A model generated the notes under the pieces. That model saw nothing but the letters and a program-made list of their open reading frames with translations, did not search any database and had not been told where the DNA came from. Positions 22,833 to 34,393 of a DNA stretch of 64,000 bases are shown here, piece by piece. Source of the DNA: Apostichopus japonicus (lineage: Eukaryota; Echinodermata; Holothuroidea; Aspidochirotida; Stichopodidae); the NCBI RefSeq assembly GCF_037975245.1, contig NC_092580.1, positions 28,735,501 through 28,799,500 of the forward strand, given 5' to 3'. Position 1 is the first letter of the stretch. Every line of letters starts with the position of its first letter. The translations under genes were made by a program, and so were the position numbers.

Positions 22833-23065
22833 TATGTATTTTAGATCCTCCTGCAAGCAGAAACCCGCGAAGAAGCCTCATTGGCTTATCACAGCCGCAA
22901 GCTGACCGAAGTCAGTCTCTTACATTCATATTTAACTTCCATGATTATGAATTGTCAATTGTCAACAACTCTGTAACCGGACGACATACTTTAATCTTGG
23001 AGTGACTCGAACCGGGGACCTTATGATTGGAAGGCACCGGCGTTAACCACTGAGCTAACACTCCT
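22833..23065 (-). mobile_element. Complete tRNA-derived SINE with AAATG duplication
   Basis: On the minus strand it starts with a tRNA-like head (23065 to 22999). Box A is TAGCTCAGTGG (23047-23057) and box B GGTTCGAGTCA (23003-23013). GGAGTG pairs with CACTCC, but the 3' half of the T stem is missing, so it is not a functional tRNA. The body includes CTGACTTCGGTCAGCTTGCG and the tail is a short ATACATA. It is flanked by AAATG at 22828-22832 and 23066-23070. The TRIM-C copy at about 34152 has no insert. Confidence 0.82.
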
Positions 23066-23217
23066 AAATGACTATTGTCCAAATATTTTCCCTTCTTGTC
23101 GATTCGTGGACTGTAAGATTTTGCGAGTAAGATACTACAGAGAAAGACTACAAAGTCAAACTTGTATGTTGACGAAGTACATATATGTAAATGTCGGTAG
23201 AACTTTAAATGGTCATC

Positions 23218-23293
23218 TTTGAATTGATCCAAGCAAAAACAACACAAGAAGAAGTTCTCTGCCAAGTCCTGAAGAGAGGGTGCTGGTAGCCAT
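23218..23293 (-). pseudogene. Orphan TRIM 5' fragment 1
   Basis: The first 25 or so codons of a TRIM gene: ATG at 23293, and in the shifted frame LAENFFLCCFCLDQFK. Homology stops abruptly after the FK codons and is replaced by unrelated sequence (GATGACCATTTAAAGTTC). Near the start, the bases differ from TRIM-D by a net frameshift between ATGGCTACC and GACTTGGCAGAG. TRIM 5' flank continues on its other side. It marks a fifth, deleted TRIM copy. Confidence 0.75.
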
Positions 23294-25359
23294 CATTGTC
23301 ACGAAATGTAAGAGATCTAGACAGGAAACAGATGCAAATTGGTAACTTCCTGCGTAGGAAATAATAAACTTGTAGCTTTACAAAATACTTCAGACATTGA
23401 ATATTACCTCCTCACCTCGGGGTGAGGAGGTGGACTAGTGATATTTAAACCACCAAGATATCCATTGACAATCAACTTATTCGGACCACCGTCGGCTTTA
23501 ATAGCTAACCTGTTGCAGCTTGAAAACATTTACAAACAAATGTCGATTTTCAAGGTGGCAATATTACATTTTAAGCTATATATAGGGTTAAGAGCCATCA
23601 ATCAAGAGCTGTTTTCCTGATAAGTTATATATACCAACGAACATAACAAACAAATATTAAAAGACGAATATCAATAAGATGATTAGAACCTAGTATTAGT
23701 CAGTAAAAGGCCTATTACTGGAGTCCATACCTCTCTGGCTAATTCATATTTGGCGACGTCATTGCATTCTTTTAAGGGGTGGTTCCCTTTGGTCGTCTCA
23801 CTCATCGTTTGTAGTACGTTACAGACGTCTTCTTCTGTCGTAATTTCGCCGTTCAATGTAACATCAAACAGTTGCTCAGTTACAAGTGGTTCGAGATTTT
23901 ACTTTTACCCTTGACGCAACGACGGCGTTAATATCGTGGAATGAAAGGTAAAGCCTGCGTTGGGGAGGCAGGCGTAATTCTTTGTGATTCCAGAACAGCT
24001 ATACTTCTACGATGAGCACATACTAAGACATGAGGGCACACAAGAAATTACGTAGACGACATGGAGTAGACGTTTAAACTAACGCAAAATATCTGTCCTG
24101 CTTGAAACCAAAAACGGAGGGATTTAAATCCTACAAGACTGACTTAATGTACCGGTAATTGCAAGATTAATATTTACGCCTTAGCGCGAGTAGGGTACCT
24201 CTGGTTGGCCGACTTCCGCTGGGTTCCTCCTCATTAATATGGTTTGCCACATCCCAGGGCAGTCGGTAACATATTGTAAATCAGGATCCAAGATAGGTAT
24301 TAGGTGGGTTCTTGTCAAATAATATAGTATCCAAGGGGAAATTGTATGTTCAATGAAAAGGTGAATCAAAAGAAGGCAACACTAGAAATAGACCATGGAC
24401 CATATGTTGTGTCTTTAACTTATGAAGTTAAACCATGTTGCCGCAAATTCCAGGCATGTGTTCGGACCGGATGTAAGAGAAACACGGAGGACCACGTAGA
24501 GAACATAGCGAGCAACTTAATTGAATATTAGTATGTAAATTGTCGACATCGGTCAACTATAAAATAAATGACGTCACCGAAGAAGTTAAAGGTGCCTGCG
24601 GTGCTGCATTATCATAATTATAAGCACATTATCTTATTCACAATTATAACTCTTAGCATAGCAATGCACCATTGGTTGATGTATTGTTATGACGTCTTGG
24701 GACGTTTGATTCGTATTCTGAAAAAAATGTATTTCCAAAATGTGAATTTTCAAGATGGAACACGTAGCTTAGGTAATGAAGTCGAAAGGTGGTGTAAAGT
24801 TTTGGATCTATGGGCTGGTCCGTTTCCCTGTGCCATAAATTTAAATAGCCATTCTTCAATTAAAGTTTTATTTGCTCGAGAGCGTGCATCTTGTTCATTT
24901 TGTCACCCCCACCCTTCCACATTTCACTGTATGTTATGAGGGATTAAAGGATAGATTGGTGATTTCTTTCTTACGAATTATATGATAGAAAGGCTCAAAT
25001 TTGTAAATAATAGTCAAACTTTAAGATTTCTTTTAATTACTCGATATATCATTTCTACTCTTTGGGATACGCAAATCTGTTTTACCCCCATGTTTAAACT
25101 AACTCATTATATGAAAATTCGTTAAAGATTTAATATCTCCTTTTATCTCCTTCAGAAGATATTTTTCATTTAAATATTTGTGAGCAGGGTTCACGTTTTG
25201 TATATAAAAATAATAATAATAATAAAAAAGCGGTCTTCAAAAGTTTTGGGGAATATTTCGTTTTCACTGACGACTGTCGTTAAATGCGGCCCAGGGCTAA
25301 CGTTAATGTTTTGCTGCAGTACAGTGAATTACAATGATTGTTAATTCAGTACTGTACAT
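23294..25359. other. Inter-unit region, decayed TRIM flank
   Basis: Homologous to 34394-35880 and 38553-40040. It holds another copy of exon-like block X (23745-23905), a short perfect palindrome at 23407-23430, and a stretch near 24346-24531 that is open here but broken in the other copies. No convincing gene. Confidence 0.5.
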
Positions 25360-27919
25360 ATTTCACGTACGGCACCGTCTAATCACATACATATGCATAT
25401 TGTAACGTAACAAATTATATACGAAATGGGCAGGGCTGGGCTGGCTAAAAAACATAGATTTAAAAATGTAATCGATCCTAGCCTAGCCTAGCCTAGGAGT
25501 AGGTTGACAAAAACTCAAATAACATATCGAATACACTTTTAAATATAATAGAAAACGATGGAATATTTAGTGCAAGAATATCGTTTGGTAAATGAGTCTA
25601 ATGTAAATATAAACATAAGCAATTAAGTTTTGCCTAAAAATTTAAAATTGGCCTTTACTATGAAATATCAATTTTTAATAACCTCAAATAAACTAACGTT
25701 GAAGTAAAATATCAATTAGATAATACGAGCGTAGATTAAGTCGGTAATTTAGTTTTCTTTAGATCTCTGTGCATGGCATATTCATGTTAAGCGACGTCCT
25801 TATCAGTACATGTATGTTTTAAGGAGTGCTTTTCTTTGGTCCTCTCGCTCAACGTTTTCTGTTTACTTATATATGCCTACTGACATCAAAGTTCTGTGCA
25901 AATACGTTCTTTCAACTATAGGAACTTATCAATTCGAACACGTTTGGTTTAATATATACAGAACCTACACTGTCAGTCAGGCTGGTTTCTCATGTGATAT
26001 CGAGAGAAACTCTGTTGTAGTTAATAATGCATACGATTAATATATTATTGTCATGAGGAAATGATTTATTACATGACTCATTACTAGCATGAAATACATA
26101 GAAGTGTTATGTGGATTATTAGCTTTTTATTATCGGACTGAAAGTGAAATATAATCGAACTAGGGAAGGTTTGAATTGGTGAGTAAAATTAAACTATCAA
26201 GGAACCATTGGTATAGACGGATGGGAACCCTTTGCGACGTATATATTCATTTTGACGGAACAGCTGTGTAATGAAAGGCATATTCCTACATTCAGACTGT
26301 AAAGAATGTAAAAAAAGTTGCGTTATTTCGTTGACTCCAGAACCGTGCAGGCAATACACGGATGCACCCACAAAACGCCTAAATGATTTTTGACCTCTAA
26401 ATAGAAATAGAAAAAAGAAAATGGTTCCGGGTACTCGTGAACATTTATTAAATTATTAATTCATAATTTATTAATAATAGAACAAAAAATCTCGTAGGAA
26501 ATTTGTGAAACGGAATGCGTGGAGGTTTTTATTTGTTGGGAATCTTTGAGGTTATTTTGTGGTTTGGCTCTTGAAAGTCACATTTCCCACTGTCGCTCAA
26601 ACTTCCGTCCCTTCTAGACTACATCCTCTTCCGTCAGCCTCTGCTTGGGTTGGTGTGGAACTATTCCGGATGAGAACCTGAACTCTAGAGATTCATTCAT
26701 ATTGCTTGATCTTAATAGTTTCATCATGTTTTTAGTTTACAATCGCCTCAATACTGACATCGAAAGGGTAAAGTAAGGTTAGGTCATAAAATCTTTTAAA
26801 GTCTTATTTCTTATCAAAATGTTTCTACACTCGAATATACATAGACATATGAACGTAAAAGAAAAACATGCACAGGGTACACATATTCTTCCTTATAGTA
26901 TACATAAATATCAATGGATTTGATTACTTTCACGATAGTAAAATGTTTCTTCTACCCTAAGTTTCAAAACTAAGTGAGCCCATTTGCCCCCAAGTTCCAG
27001 AAGTGGTTAAATTAGCCAGTAACAATTCGGGTTATATTCACTGCTACCAGCTATCCCGTCAAATTTAATGGAGATAGAGAGAGAGGCAGAGATGGCGATG
27101 AGCAAATGAAAAATTTAATATTATGTTTGTATAAAAGTCAGTAACGAATATTCAAATTAGATTCTTACTAATTTTTTCAATAGGATAATCCGAACATTAT
27201 TGGAGAGTCACAGCTATTAAAATTAACTAACAAGAATGAACTGGTGATAACTGATAACATATATACCCCCCCCCCCCCCCACACACACACACAAAAAAGG
27301 GGGAAAGAGAATAAATAACAACACGTAGAATGAAGAATCAGCAGTTGAAACAAATCATCGAAACAGAGAACAGGATTGCTAAAAAGTCATTCATTGTACA
27401 CTCTTGTTTAGTTATTATTCATATGATTATTATTTATTATACTGACATGAACTTTAGACCTGTGTAACTCCATACCGTACACAGGTTTGTGTGCATATGT
27501 ACAGTTTCTTCGACAAGTGAGGCTGGTGTATCGTGATGGTCACGTTTGCAGACGCTGAACGTTGGATGCTGTACATCATTTCGTGATGGACCCAATGAAT
27601 TGTTGCGCAATAGACGCTCCAGCTTTAACTTTTACTCACGAGAGTGGCGAAAACAGCAAAACAGAAAATCACCAATCAATTGCAACAGCTTTATTCTAAT
27701 ATGTTTTTACGTCTACCTATTATAGAAGTCAATAGTTAACAGACTGAAAATGAAAGTATAAAACTATATGGATTCTTTATTTACGGTCACGATTCGATTT
27801 ATGAACGAAATGATCCAGTAGATTTGACCTTAGCAATATGCAGATCAATGGCCTTTATTGATAGAAAAAAGTACAACTGCGGTTTAAAGCAATGAACAAA
27901 CTAGAAAGTTAAATTGGTC
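25360..27919. repeat. 3' flank of TRIM-C, homologous unit flank
   Basis: Aligns with 40532-42618 behind TRIM-D and with the B-side flank. No gene recognised. Contains a CCTAGCCTAGCCTAGCC pentamer run at about 25486 and a C/CA tract at about 27266-27292. Confidence 0.6.
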
Positions 27920-27923
27920 TACA

Positions 27924-29366
27924 TGTAACCCTTGGTTCGTCCGCCCTCTATTTAGGTTAGAGTAATAGCCCCCTAACCCAGAAGAAATAAAGACTCAAAA
28001 CCCAAGTTATTAAATTGTCCCAACACGTACTGAATTTATACGGTCAGGGTAATCGATTATTGAGACGGGAGAGATCAATTCCCCCGTTTGAATACGGTGT
28101 GGTATACACTTAAATGCTTAAAACGATAATGCTTAATAAAGTAACAATTAATGCTATCCCACAGTAGTGAGATAAACCCCCTTCTAGATTAATACACTTA
28201 AATACTTAATACTGTACTGCTTAATATAATAACAACGAATGCTATCCCACCGTAGTGAGATAATTACCCCCGTCTAGATTAATACACCCCCCGTTGCATG
28301 CACTTATCCCCAGCTAGACTATACAAATTCCCCCTACTTAATATCGCGCGCTAACTGATCAGTTCGCGGACATCACAGGCTCAGGCGAAGTTCCTGCGAC
28401 CCTCAAAGTATGGAGCACCGGTCCTCAACACCAGTCTGGAGAGAAGGTTACCAAACAGTAACAAAACATTACCACTACGATGACATCTAAAATATTTCAA
28501 TATGCTTAACTACTGTTGCCAAACACTTTAAATCTGACCAAATCAATATATTAAAATAATACAACATTGAACTTCTTGCAAGGGTGTATAAACTCCACGG
28601 TAAAACATGAGATAACCCTTTCTCAATCAGTACTAATCCCGTATCACAATAGTATACCCGTTTGTGTACAAACGAGGATCACCAGTATTCTGCAATAACG
28701 CCCCCACTTGAATATAACACAAAGCTCAGGTCTCTGTACTCATGGGCATATTGCTAAGCGTAACAAACCTAGCTATTAATACTAACATCCAATACAGAAG
28801 GGCTCCCATAACACAATTATATCGCCTTATAGGCCAAAACAGACTATTTATCTTAGAAAACCCCACATTCTAAACATAATCTATCGCACAGTAAACGTTA
28901 TTCAACAACGGTCACCGTAAACAATTTAGTCTTTCACCAACTAATCAACTAATCAAATGCTCAGTTATATCAGCGAACAATGCTGACACTCCGCTGGGCA
29001 CTACACACAACTTGCTACGTACGCTACAATACACTAACAAACACAGCACATCGCATGGACTCGATGTGAATACTTTATTATCAAAATTAACTTAAAACAA
29101 AGGGAAAACCGTACCTGGAGAGCTGCCAAGTAATCTGCTGCAGAAGGTCTCACGACAAAACCACAAAACACCAGCTGACAAATGGAACTAAGTAAACTAT
29201 GTCTTACAGAGGATAGCAAGGCTAACAAGGCTGCACAAGTAAAGATGGCTACCAGGCAACAAAAACCTAGACATGTGCAGTGGCACAAAATAACAGTAAA
29301 CCCTCTAATTAATTATATACAGCGCCACCAATAATTAAAGTAACACATCACTTTCAAAGGGTTACA
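27924..29366 (-). mobile_element. Candidate solo LTR inserted in TRIM-C flank
   Basis: TRIM-D's flank reads GGTCTACATATGGGCAC where this unit has a 1443-bp insert starting TGTAACCCTT and ending AAGGGTTACA, so the insertion is clear. On the minus strand it runs from TG to CA. It has TATATAA at 29313-29319 and AATAAA at 29074-29079, an order expected of U3-R of an LTR. TACAT appears on both sides (27920-27924 and 29363-29367), but it overlaps the terminal bases, so the duplication is ambiguous. No internal coding region exists. A short-TIR DNA element is the alternative. Confidence 0.55.
28105..28285 (+). repeat. Two-copy tandem repeat of about 85 bp
   Basis: Two adjacent diverged copies share ACACTTAAATRCTTAA, AATGCTATCCCACNGTAGTG and CTAGATTAATACAC. 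They lie inside the LTR-like insert. Confidence 0.7.
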
Positions 29367-29472
29367 TTGATATGGGCACGGAGCGAACATGGTTTGGAAG
29401 CATAGGAACAGATGTGCATCGTATATACACAGAATGAAAAAAACCAATATCAAATTTTAAACAAGCACATAC

Positions 29473-29488
29473 TTTATTTCAATTTATT
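29473..29488 (-). terminator. Paired poly(A) signals of TRIM-C
   Basis: Minus-strand AATAAA at 29473-29478 and 29483-29488, about 430 bp after the stop, conserved in TRIM-B and TRIM-D. Confidence 0.55.
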
Positions 29489-29909
29489 GTAAACATTTTG
29501 TAGTCTCAACGTTCGAAGACAACTTATGCAACATATGAAAATTCTACTTTGAGGAAATAATGTGCAGTAATTACATGCATGAGATTTCCTTGCAAAAGAT
29601 ACATCTACATGTCTCAGGCACGTTTAACCTAAGGTACAATAAGGTTTTGGTCATTATGTATAGATGGATGTTATGTAGTATATCAATTAAAATCATTACG
29701 TGTGAAAGAGGTAACTATGATATCATAAGCAAATGACAGTAAGAGTTTGCCCTTGGCTCTCGCGGTAATCTATTACTCATGCTTGATTTAAAATTTTGAA
29801 ATAATCGTAACTTGCATTTTTCATTTCAATTACATTTTGCTTTGATGATATCGACTGGTTTCAGGTCAGGCAGGTCATCATTGGCAGAGTAATTATATAA
29901 CCACGATTG

Positions 29910-32123
29910 TCAAATTATTGTAGTCTTTAGTCCAAATGTGTACAGTTTCCCGGTTCGTTCTGTTACCACCAGTAATCTCTCAGTCTGAGCTGACTCCAGT
30001 GTAGTCACACATTGGCTGTCATTATCTATTGATCTTGTTGTCAGTTGCTGTCGGCCATCTTGACTGTACTGTACCAGGATACATCCCCCATTACCTGAGA
30101 TAATCGTTCGCCACATTATGTAAATGAATCCAAGCTTATCTGTACAAACACCAAACGGTCCCCAGTCACCATCATCAAGATTAGGTTTGGTTAATTTATA
30201 CACTAACCTATTTTCCGGAGGCTGCATTTTGACAGAACATACACTCCTATTACACCAGCAAGTGACCAAGAGATTACCTCCATGTACAGTGATATTACTC
30301 GGTGTCCCACACATATCTGGTAGTGCTTTTGTGTAAATGTAATTCAGCTGATCATCAAACACATACACATATCTGCTGTTTGTACCAACAATGATGTAGT
30401 TGTTGATAGGATCGGTAGTTACGCAACTCACATGCGAACGAGATGGCCACTTGCTGGTGACCTTGCTGATGCTGCACCTGTGGTAGGAACCATCACGAAC
30501 ATCGTAAATACCGATTTTATCTGAATTAACTGTTGCAACTTTAAACTTTGATAAAGTACAGCAGTAACGTACTGGTTCCAACCCAACTGGTGGAATCTGA
30601 CGTTCTCGTATTAACTTTCCCCTGCTGTTGACGATGGCAATGCAGGGGGAAGGTGCTATGTATGGGAACACAGTGTACGGAGTACTCCCGGTGATGACGA
30701 TGCGTCCATCCCCTGTGTCTGTCATTCCAGAGATCAACCATCCCTTAGCTCTGACTCCTTCAACATCAACAACAGACACTTCCTCTTCAGTAATTGTGAC
30801 TTTGTGCACAGTAACTTTAGTTATGTCACTGATGACAAAATCAGATAAATTTTGTAACTCTGGAAATTCCCTTTTCATTTCTAGTATGAGAGGTTCACAA
30901 GCGGACTTGATATCTGGTATACACTGAGCGTATGTCCACTCGTCGTTCGATGCAAGAATAAACGAAGTCGTTGCTGTAAAATTCTCGTATCGCTTAATCA
31001 CCCGTTCACAGTGACCCAATATTTGTCTAAGTTTATTTTCGTTTTGCAGTGTTAAAAGTGTTTTAGATGACTCCAAGTATTCCAAATATACACGACAGCT
31101 TTCGAGTTTCCTTAAAAATTCGGACTCAGAATAATCGAATTTGTGCTGAAGCTCCTCTAACTCCTTGTCATATTTTCTGTCTGTTGTTTTAACAATTTGA
31201 TCATATTTTTCGTTTACTTTCCTCAGTTCTTCTTCCCTATTAACATCTATTTGCCTTTTTTCATTTCTTCCTCTTTTTTCTAGGTCGATGGCGCCTGCTT
31301 CTCGTTCATGTGTATTTTTTTCAATTTTCTCCTTAATTTTGCTTTCCTCTTGATCATACTGCTGTTTCAGAATTTCTGTTTTTCTCGAGACATTTTCTGT
31401 CAATTTCCTTATAGCAAGTTTAACCTTCTTTGGTGATTCATATAATTGACTTTTATATTTGTTAAGTTCAAAAAGTTTCATGTGAAGCGATTGTCTTTCT
31501 ACCTGTGCTAAGTTAGCGACATCATGTAGGTCATGACCTTTGTGGTTACTGTAGGTACAGATAATGCAAACTGGGATATTTCCACATGTACTACAACAAA
31601 GCTTTGCTTGCTGCTTTAAATGGATATGGCACCTCGTATATTCTGTTAGCGCGGCTAATTTTTCAAGTGTTAGGCTCTTTGCTTCCATAGTTTCCAATTT
31701 TAGAATGTGTGGCTGATGCTCAATAAACATTGAATTATTTATATGAAACTGTGAACACTGGTCACATAAAAAGTGTTTACATTTGAAGCAGTATGCAGTC
31801 GCTGTTTTTGTCTCTGAACAGCTGATACATTTCTTTAAGTCTTGTTCTTCAAACGAATTCTGCAATTGTATGAACTCAAGCATGCTCTTGGTGTGAAAAT
31901 CTGTCTTGAAACCTTCCACTCCAGTATCTGGTATAATACATTGTTGTTTACATATTGGACATTTCACTGTCCCGTCACGACTGGCCAGAATGACTGTTTT
32001 CAAGCAGTCACTACAGTATCGATGAAGACATGGTAACAACTTAGGTTCTTTAAATTGATTCAAACAAACAGAACACAAGAAGAAGTTATCTGCCAAGTCC
32101 TTAAGAGGGGTGTTGGTAGCCAT
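29910..32123 (-). CDS. TRIM E3 ubiquitin ligase C (RING/B-box/propeller)
   Basis: An intact 737-residue single-exon frame starting MATNTPLKDLADNFF. All eight RING zinc ligands (C3HC4) are present, as are both B-box zinc sites, a charged coiled coil and the propeller-like C-terminal half. In the early propeller it shares an APSPCIAI insert and a GLEPVRYC stretch with TRIM-D. In the later propeller it shares CWCNRSVC and LPDMCGTPS with pseudogene B. An AT-rich acceptor-like motif lies just upstream of the ATG. The family role is RING-dependent ubiquitin transfer; the substrate cannot be read from sequence. The intact frame and conserved poly(A) pair argue for an expressed gene. Confidence 0.9.
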   Translation of the reverse strand: MATNTPLKDLADNFFLCSVCLNQFKEPKLLPCLHRYCSDCLKTVILASRDGTVKCPICKQQCIIPDTGVEGFKTDFHTKSMLEFIQLQNSFEEQDLKKCISCSETKTATAYCFKCKHFLCDQCSQFHINNSMFIEHQPHILKLETMEAKSLTLEKLAALTEYTRCHIHLKQQAKLCCSTCGNIPVCIICTYSNHKGHDLHDVANLAQVERQSLHMKLFELNKYKSQLYESPKKVKLAIRKLTENVSRKTEILKQQYDQEESKIKEKIEKNTHEREAGAIDLEKRGRNEKRQIDVNREEELRKVNEKYDQIVKTTDRKYDKELEELQHKFDYSESEFLRKLESCRVYLEYLESSKTLLTLQNENKLRQILGHCERVIKRYENFTATTSFILASNDEWTYAQCIPDIKSACEPLILEMKREFPELQNLSDFVISDITKVTVHKVTITEEEVSVVDVEGVRAKGWLISGMTDTGDGRIVITGSTPYTVFPYIAPSPCIAIVNSRGKLIRERQIPPVGLEPVRYCCTLSKFKVATVNSDKIGIYDVRDGSYHRCSISKVTSKWPSRSHVSCVTTDPINNYIIVGTNSRYVYVFDDQLNYIYTKALPDMCGTPSNITVHGGNLLVTCWCNRSVCSVKMQPPENRLVYKLTKPNLDDGDWGPFGVCTDKLGFIYIMWRTIISGNGGCILVQYSQDGRQQLTTRSIDNDSQCVTTLESAQTERLLVVTERTGKLYTFGLKTTII

Positions 32124-34319
32124 CGTTGTCTAATAGATCTATAGACAGTAAACAGATTCATTAATGGTAAGTTACCGTGTAGTCAATAATATACTTGTAG
32201 CTTTACAAGCTATTTCAGACATTGAGTATAAGATCAAATAACTAACATCTAATTAAGTGTCCCAATGAGTAGGAATAACATCATTCCAATAATTTCATCA
32301 TTGACAACTTCTACAAACAAAAGTAGATTTTCAATGTTGCAATATCACATTTTAAAAGACGAAAGGGTTACGAGCCATCAATCGATAAATGTTTTCTCGC
32401 AAAGTAATATATAGCAATGAGGTCAGCCTAGATGGTAACATTCAGTATCTTTTAATTTCAAGGAAACAAATCACAAGAAGAGCTTCTCTACCAAATCCTT
32501 AAAGGTGTTTTCAGTAAAGTCATTGTTGCTACGGAATGTATTCAAGAATGTTATCAGAGAAATATATTTGATAAATTTTACCTCATTATTAACCTGTACC
32601 TGGGGACTGACATTTAAACTGACCGATGTGTTTCCTAAATGTATGATGAGTCTCCTATGCTTTGTCTGAGAGGCCTTTAGTAAAGCAGTAAGTGGCCCAC
32701 TACTCTAACTACATGACTGGAAGCAACAAGAAGAAGCAGAAGAAAAAACAACAAGAACAATGTAACGGTAGGGTGCCGACGAAATGTTAAAATGTGTTTT
32801 TTTTTTCATGTAAAGTTTTCAATTCACTTCGAACAGATGAATAGATAGGTTAACATGTAAATTTCTTGCATTGAGTAATGATACCTCACTTGAATTGAAA
32901 TATGACATGTGGCATATAAGTACACAAATTTCAACAATTTAGCAGGTAATGGATTGTTCAGAAGAATTATTGTCCGAAAATTGTACAGTTAACAAATTTG
33001 GACTTTTCTTTATCTTAATAATTTGCTTCAAAATGTTGAAGTGATTAAATGGAACCTCCATCATTTCATTAGTTCAGAGTATTCAGTCTAGTATAGTTTA
33101 AAGAAATGTCTTGTTTTCTAGATTCAAAGTAACGACTTCAATTGTTGTTTTATACAATAGTTTGTAACTTGTTGTACAATAACTTAAACCAATTAACTTG
33201 TGGTTGTTCAGTAAGTTGAATGCTTAAATGTGCGGTACCCTTTGTATTCTCGAGTTCCCACTCACCGGTTATATTTTGCTGCAGATCAACGCCCTTGTAT
33301 GTCGTATCCTAATGAAACATCAAACCGTTTGAGCATGAATCGGTTCTCAGCCAGGAGATCATGAATTCGAATACTTCTGATAATTATAAAAGCGGAAATC
33401 GTATCCAGTTGATTTCCCGTGTGATATCAAAAGCAACTCTTCGTTTGGCAAAATCATGCATACTATTAAAACTGTAATCACTGGGGGAATACTACATCGA
33501 ACGGTTCACTAGTAGCATACAAAAGACATTGTTATCTAGCTATTGTTACCTATTCAAGCCAATCTTTGAATAAAAACTAATTTCAAAGAATTACGTTGAA
33601 GGTGACAACAGACCTTGTGACAACAGACCTTGTGACAAATATATCGAGAAATTACATTCGTCAAGGTTGCAATACTGAGCAAAATGGCGCTAGATATGAA
33701 AACAGCGGCCAGTGCCTGTGTTTAATCGATGACGAACTGTTTTCATCAGTTTAATGTAGTAGGAGTTGGTTTGACTGGCACAAATTATGATAAATGACAT
33801 TATTAACCAGGATTTTCAGATATTTAATTTCACATGAATATAGTATTTAAGTAATCAGTTTAGCGAAAGAGCAAAAGCATGACGTTCGCATTCAATAAAA
33901 TGATATAAAGAATACTGTATTTTCATTGTCATATGATAATAACAATGCAAGAGCAAATATAGGTTCCCTTGACATAATAATACCCGGGGATCCGTACGGC
34001 TTTCAACGGCCCGTACGTATTAATTGATGTTGTGTCTGTATTGCAACGAGTCATATGTCGGATCAATCCTCACGGTGACGCGACTGACGTGCGGAAAGTT
34101 TTACCCATTATAATAGCAAAACATGTCAATGACTTGAATGGAAGACCCCAAATGACGACTTTGGCGACCTGTCCAAACATTTTCCCTTCCTGTCTATTGG
34201 TGGGTAGAAGTCTGTAAGATTTTGCGAGTCAGATGCTACAGAGAAAGACTATAAAGTCAAACATGTATGTTGACGAAGATACATATATGTTAATGTCGAT
34301 AGAACTTTAAATGGTCATC

Positions 34320-34393
34320 TTTGAATTGATCCAAGCAAACAGAACACAAGAAGAAGTTCTCTGCTAAGTCCTGAAGAGGGTGCTGGTAGCCAT
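34320..34393 (-). pseudogene. Orphan TRIM 5' fragment 2
   Basis: ATG at 34393, then ATGGCTACCAGCACCCTCTT, where TRIM-D has one extra C, so the frame shifts and meets TAG within ten codons. RING start residues (ENFFLCSVCLDQFK) are readable in the other frame. Homology ends at the same point as fragment 1 (23218). Confidence 0.75.

Noticed and set aside
22999-23065. tRNA gene on the minus strand
   Set aside because: Box A and B and the acceptor stem are good, but the 3' half of the T stem is missing and a SINE body and tail follow; it is a SINE head.
22945-23265. 106-residue minus frame starting MAENFFLCCFCLDQF
   Set aside because: A chance fusion of an orphan TRIM fragment with unrelated flank and a SINE.
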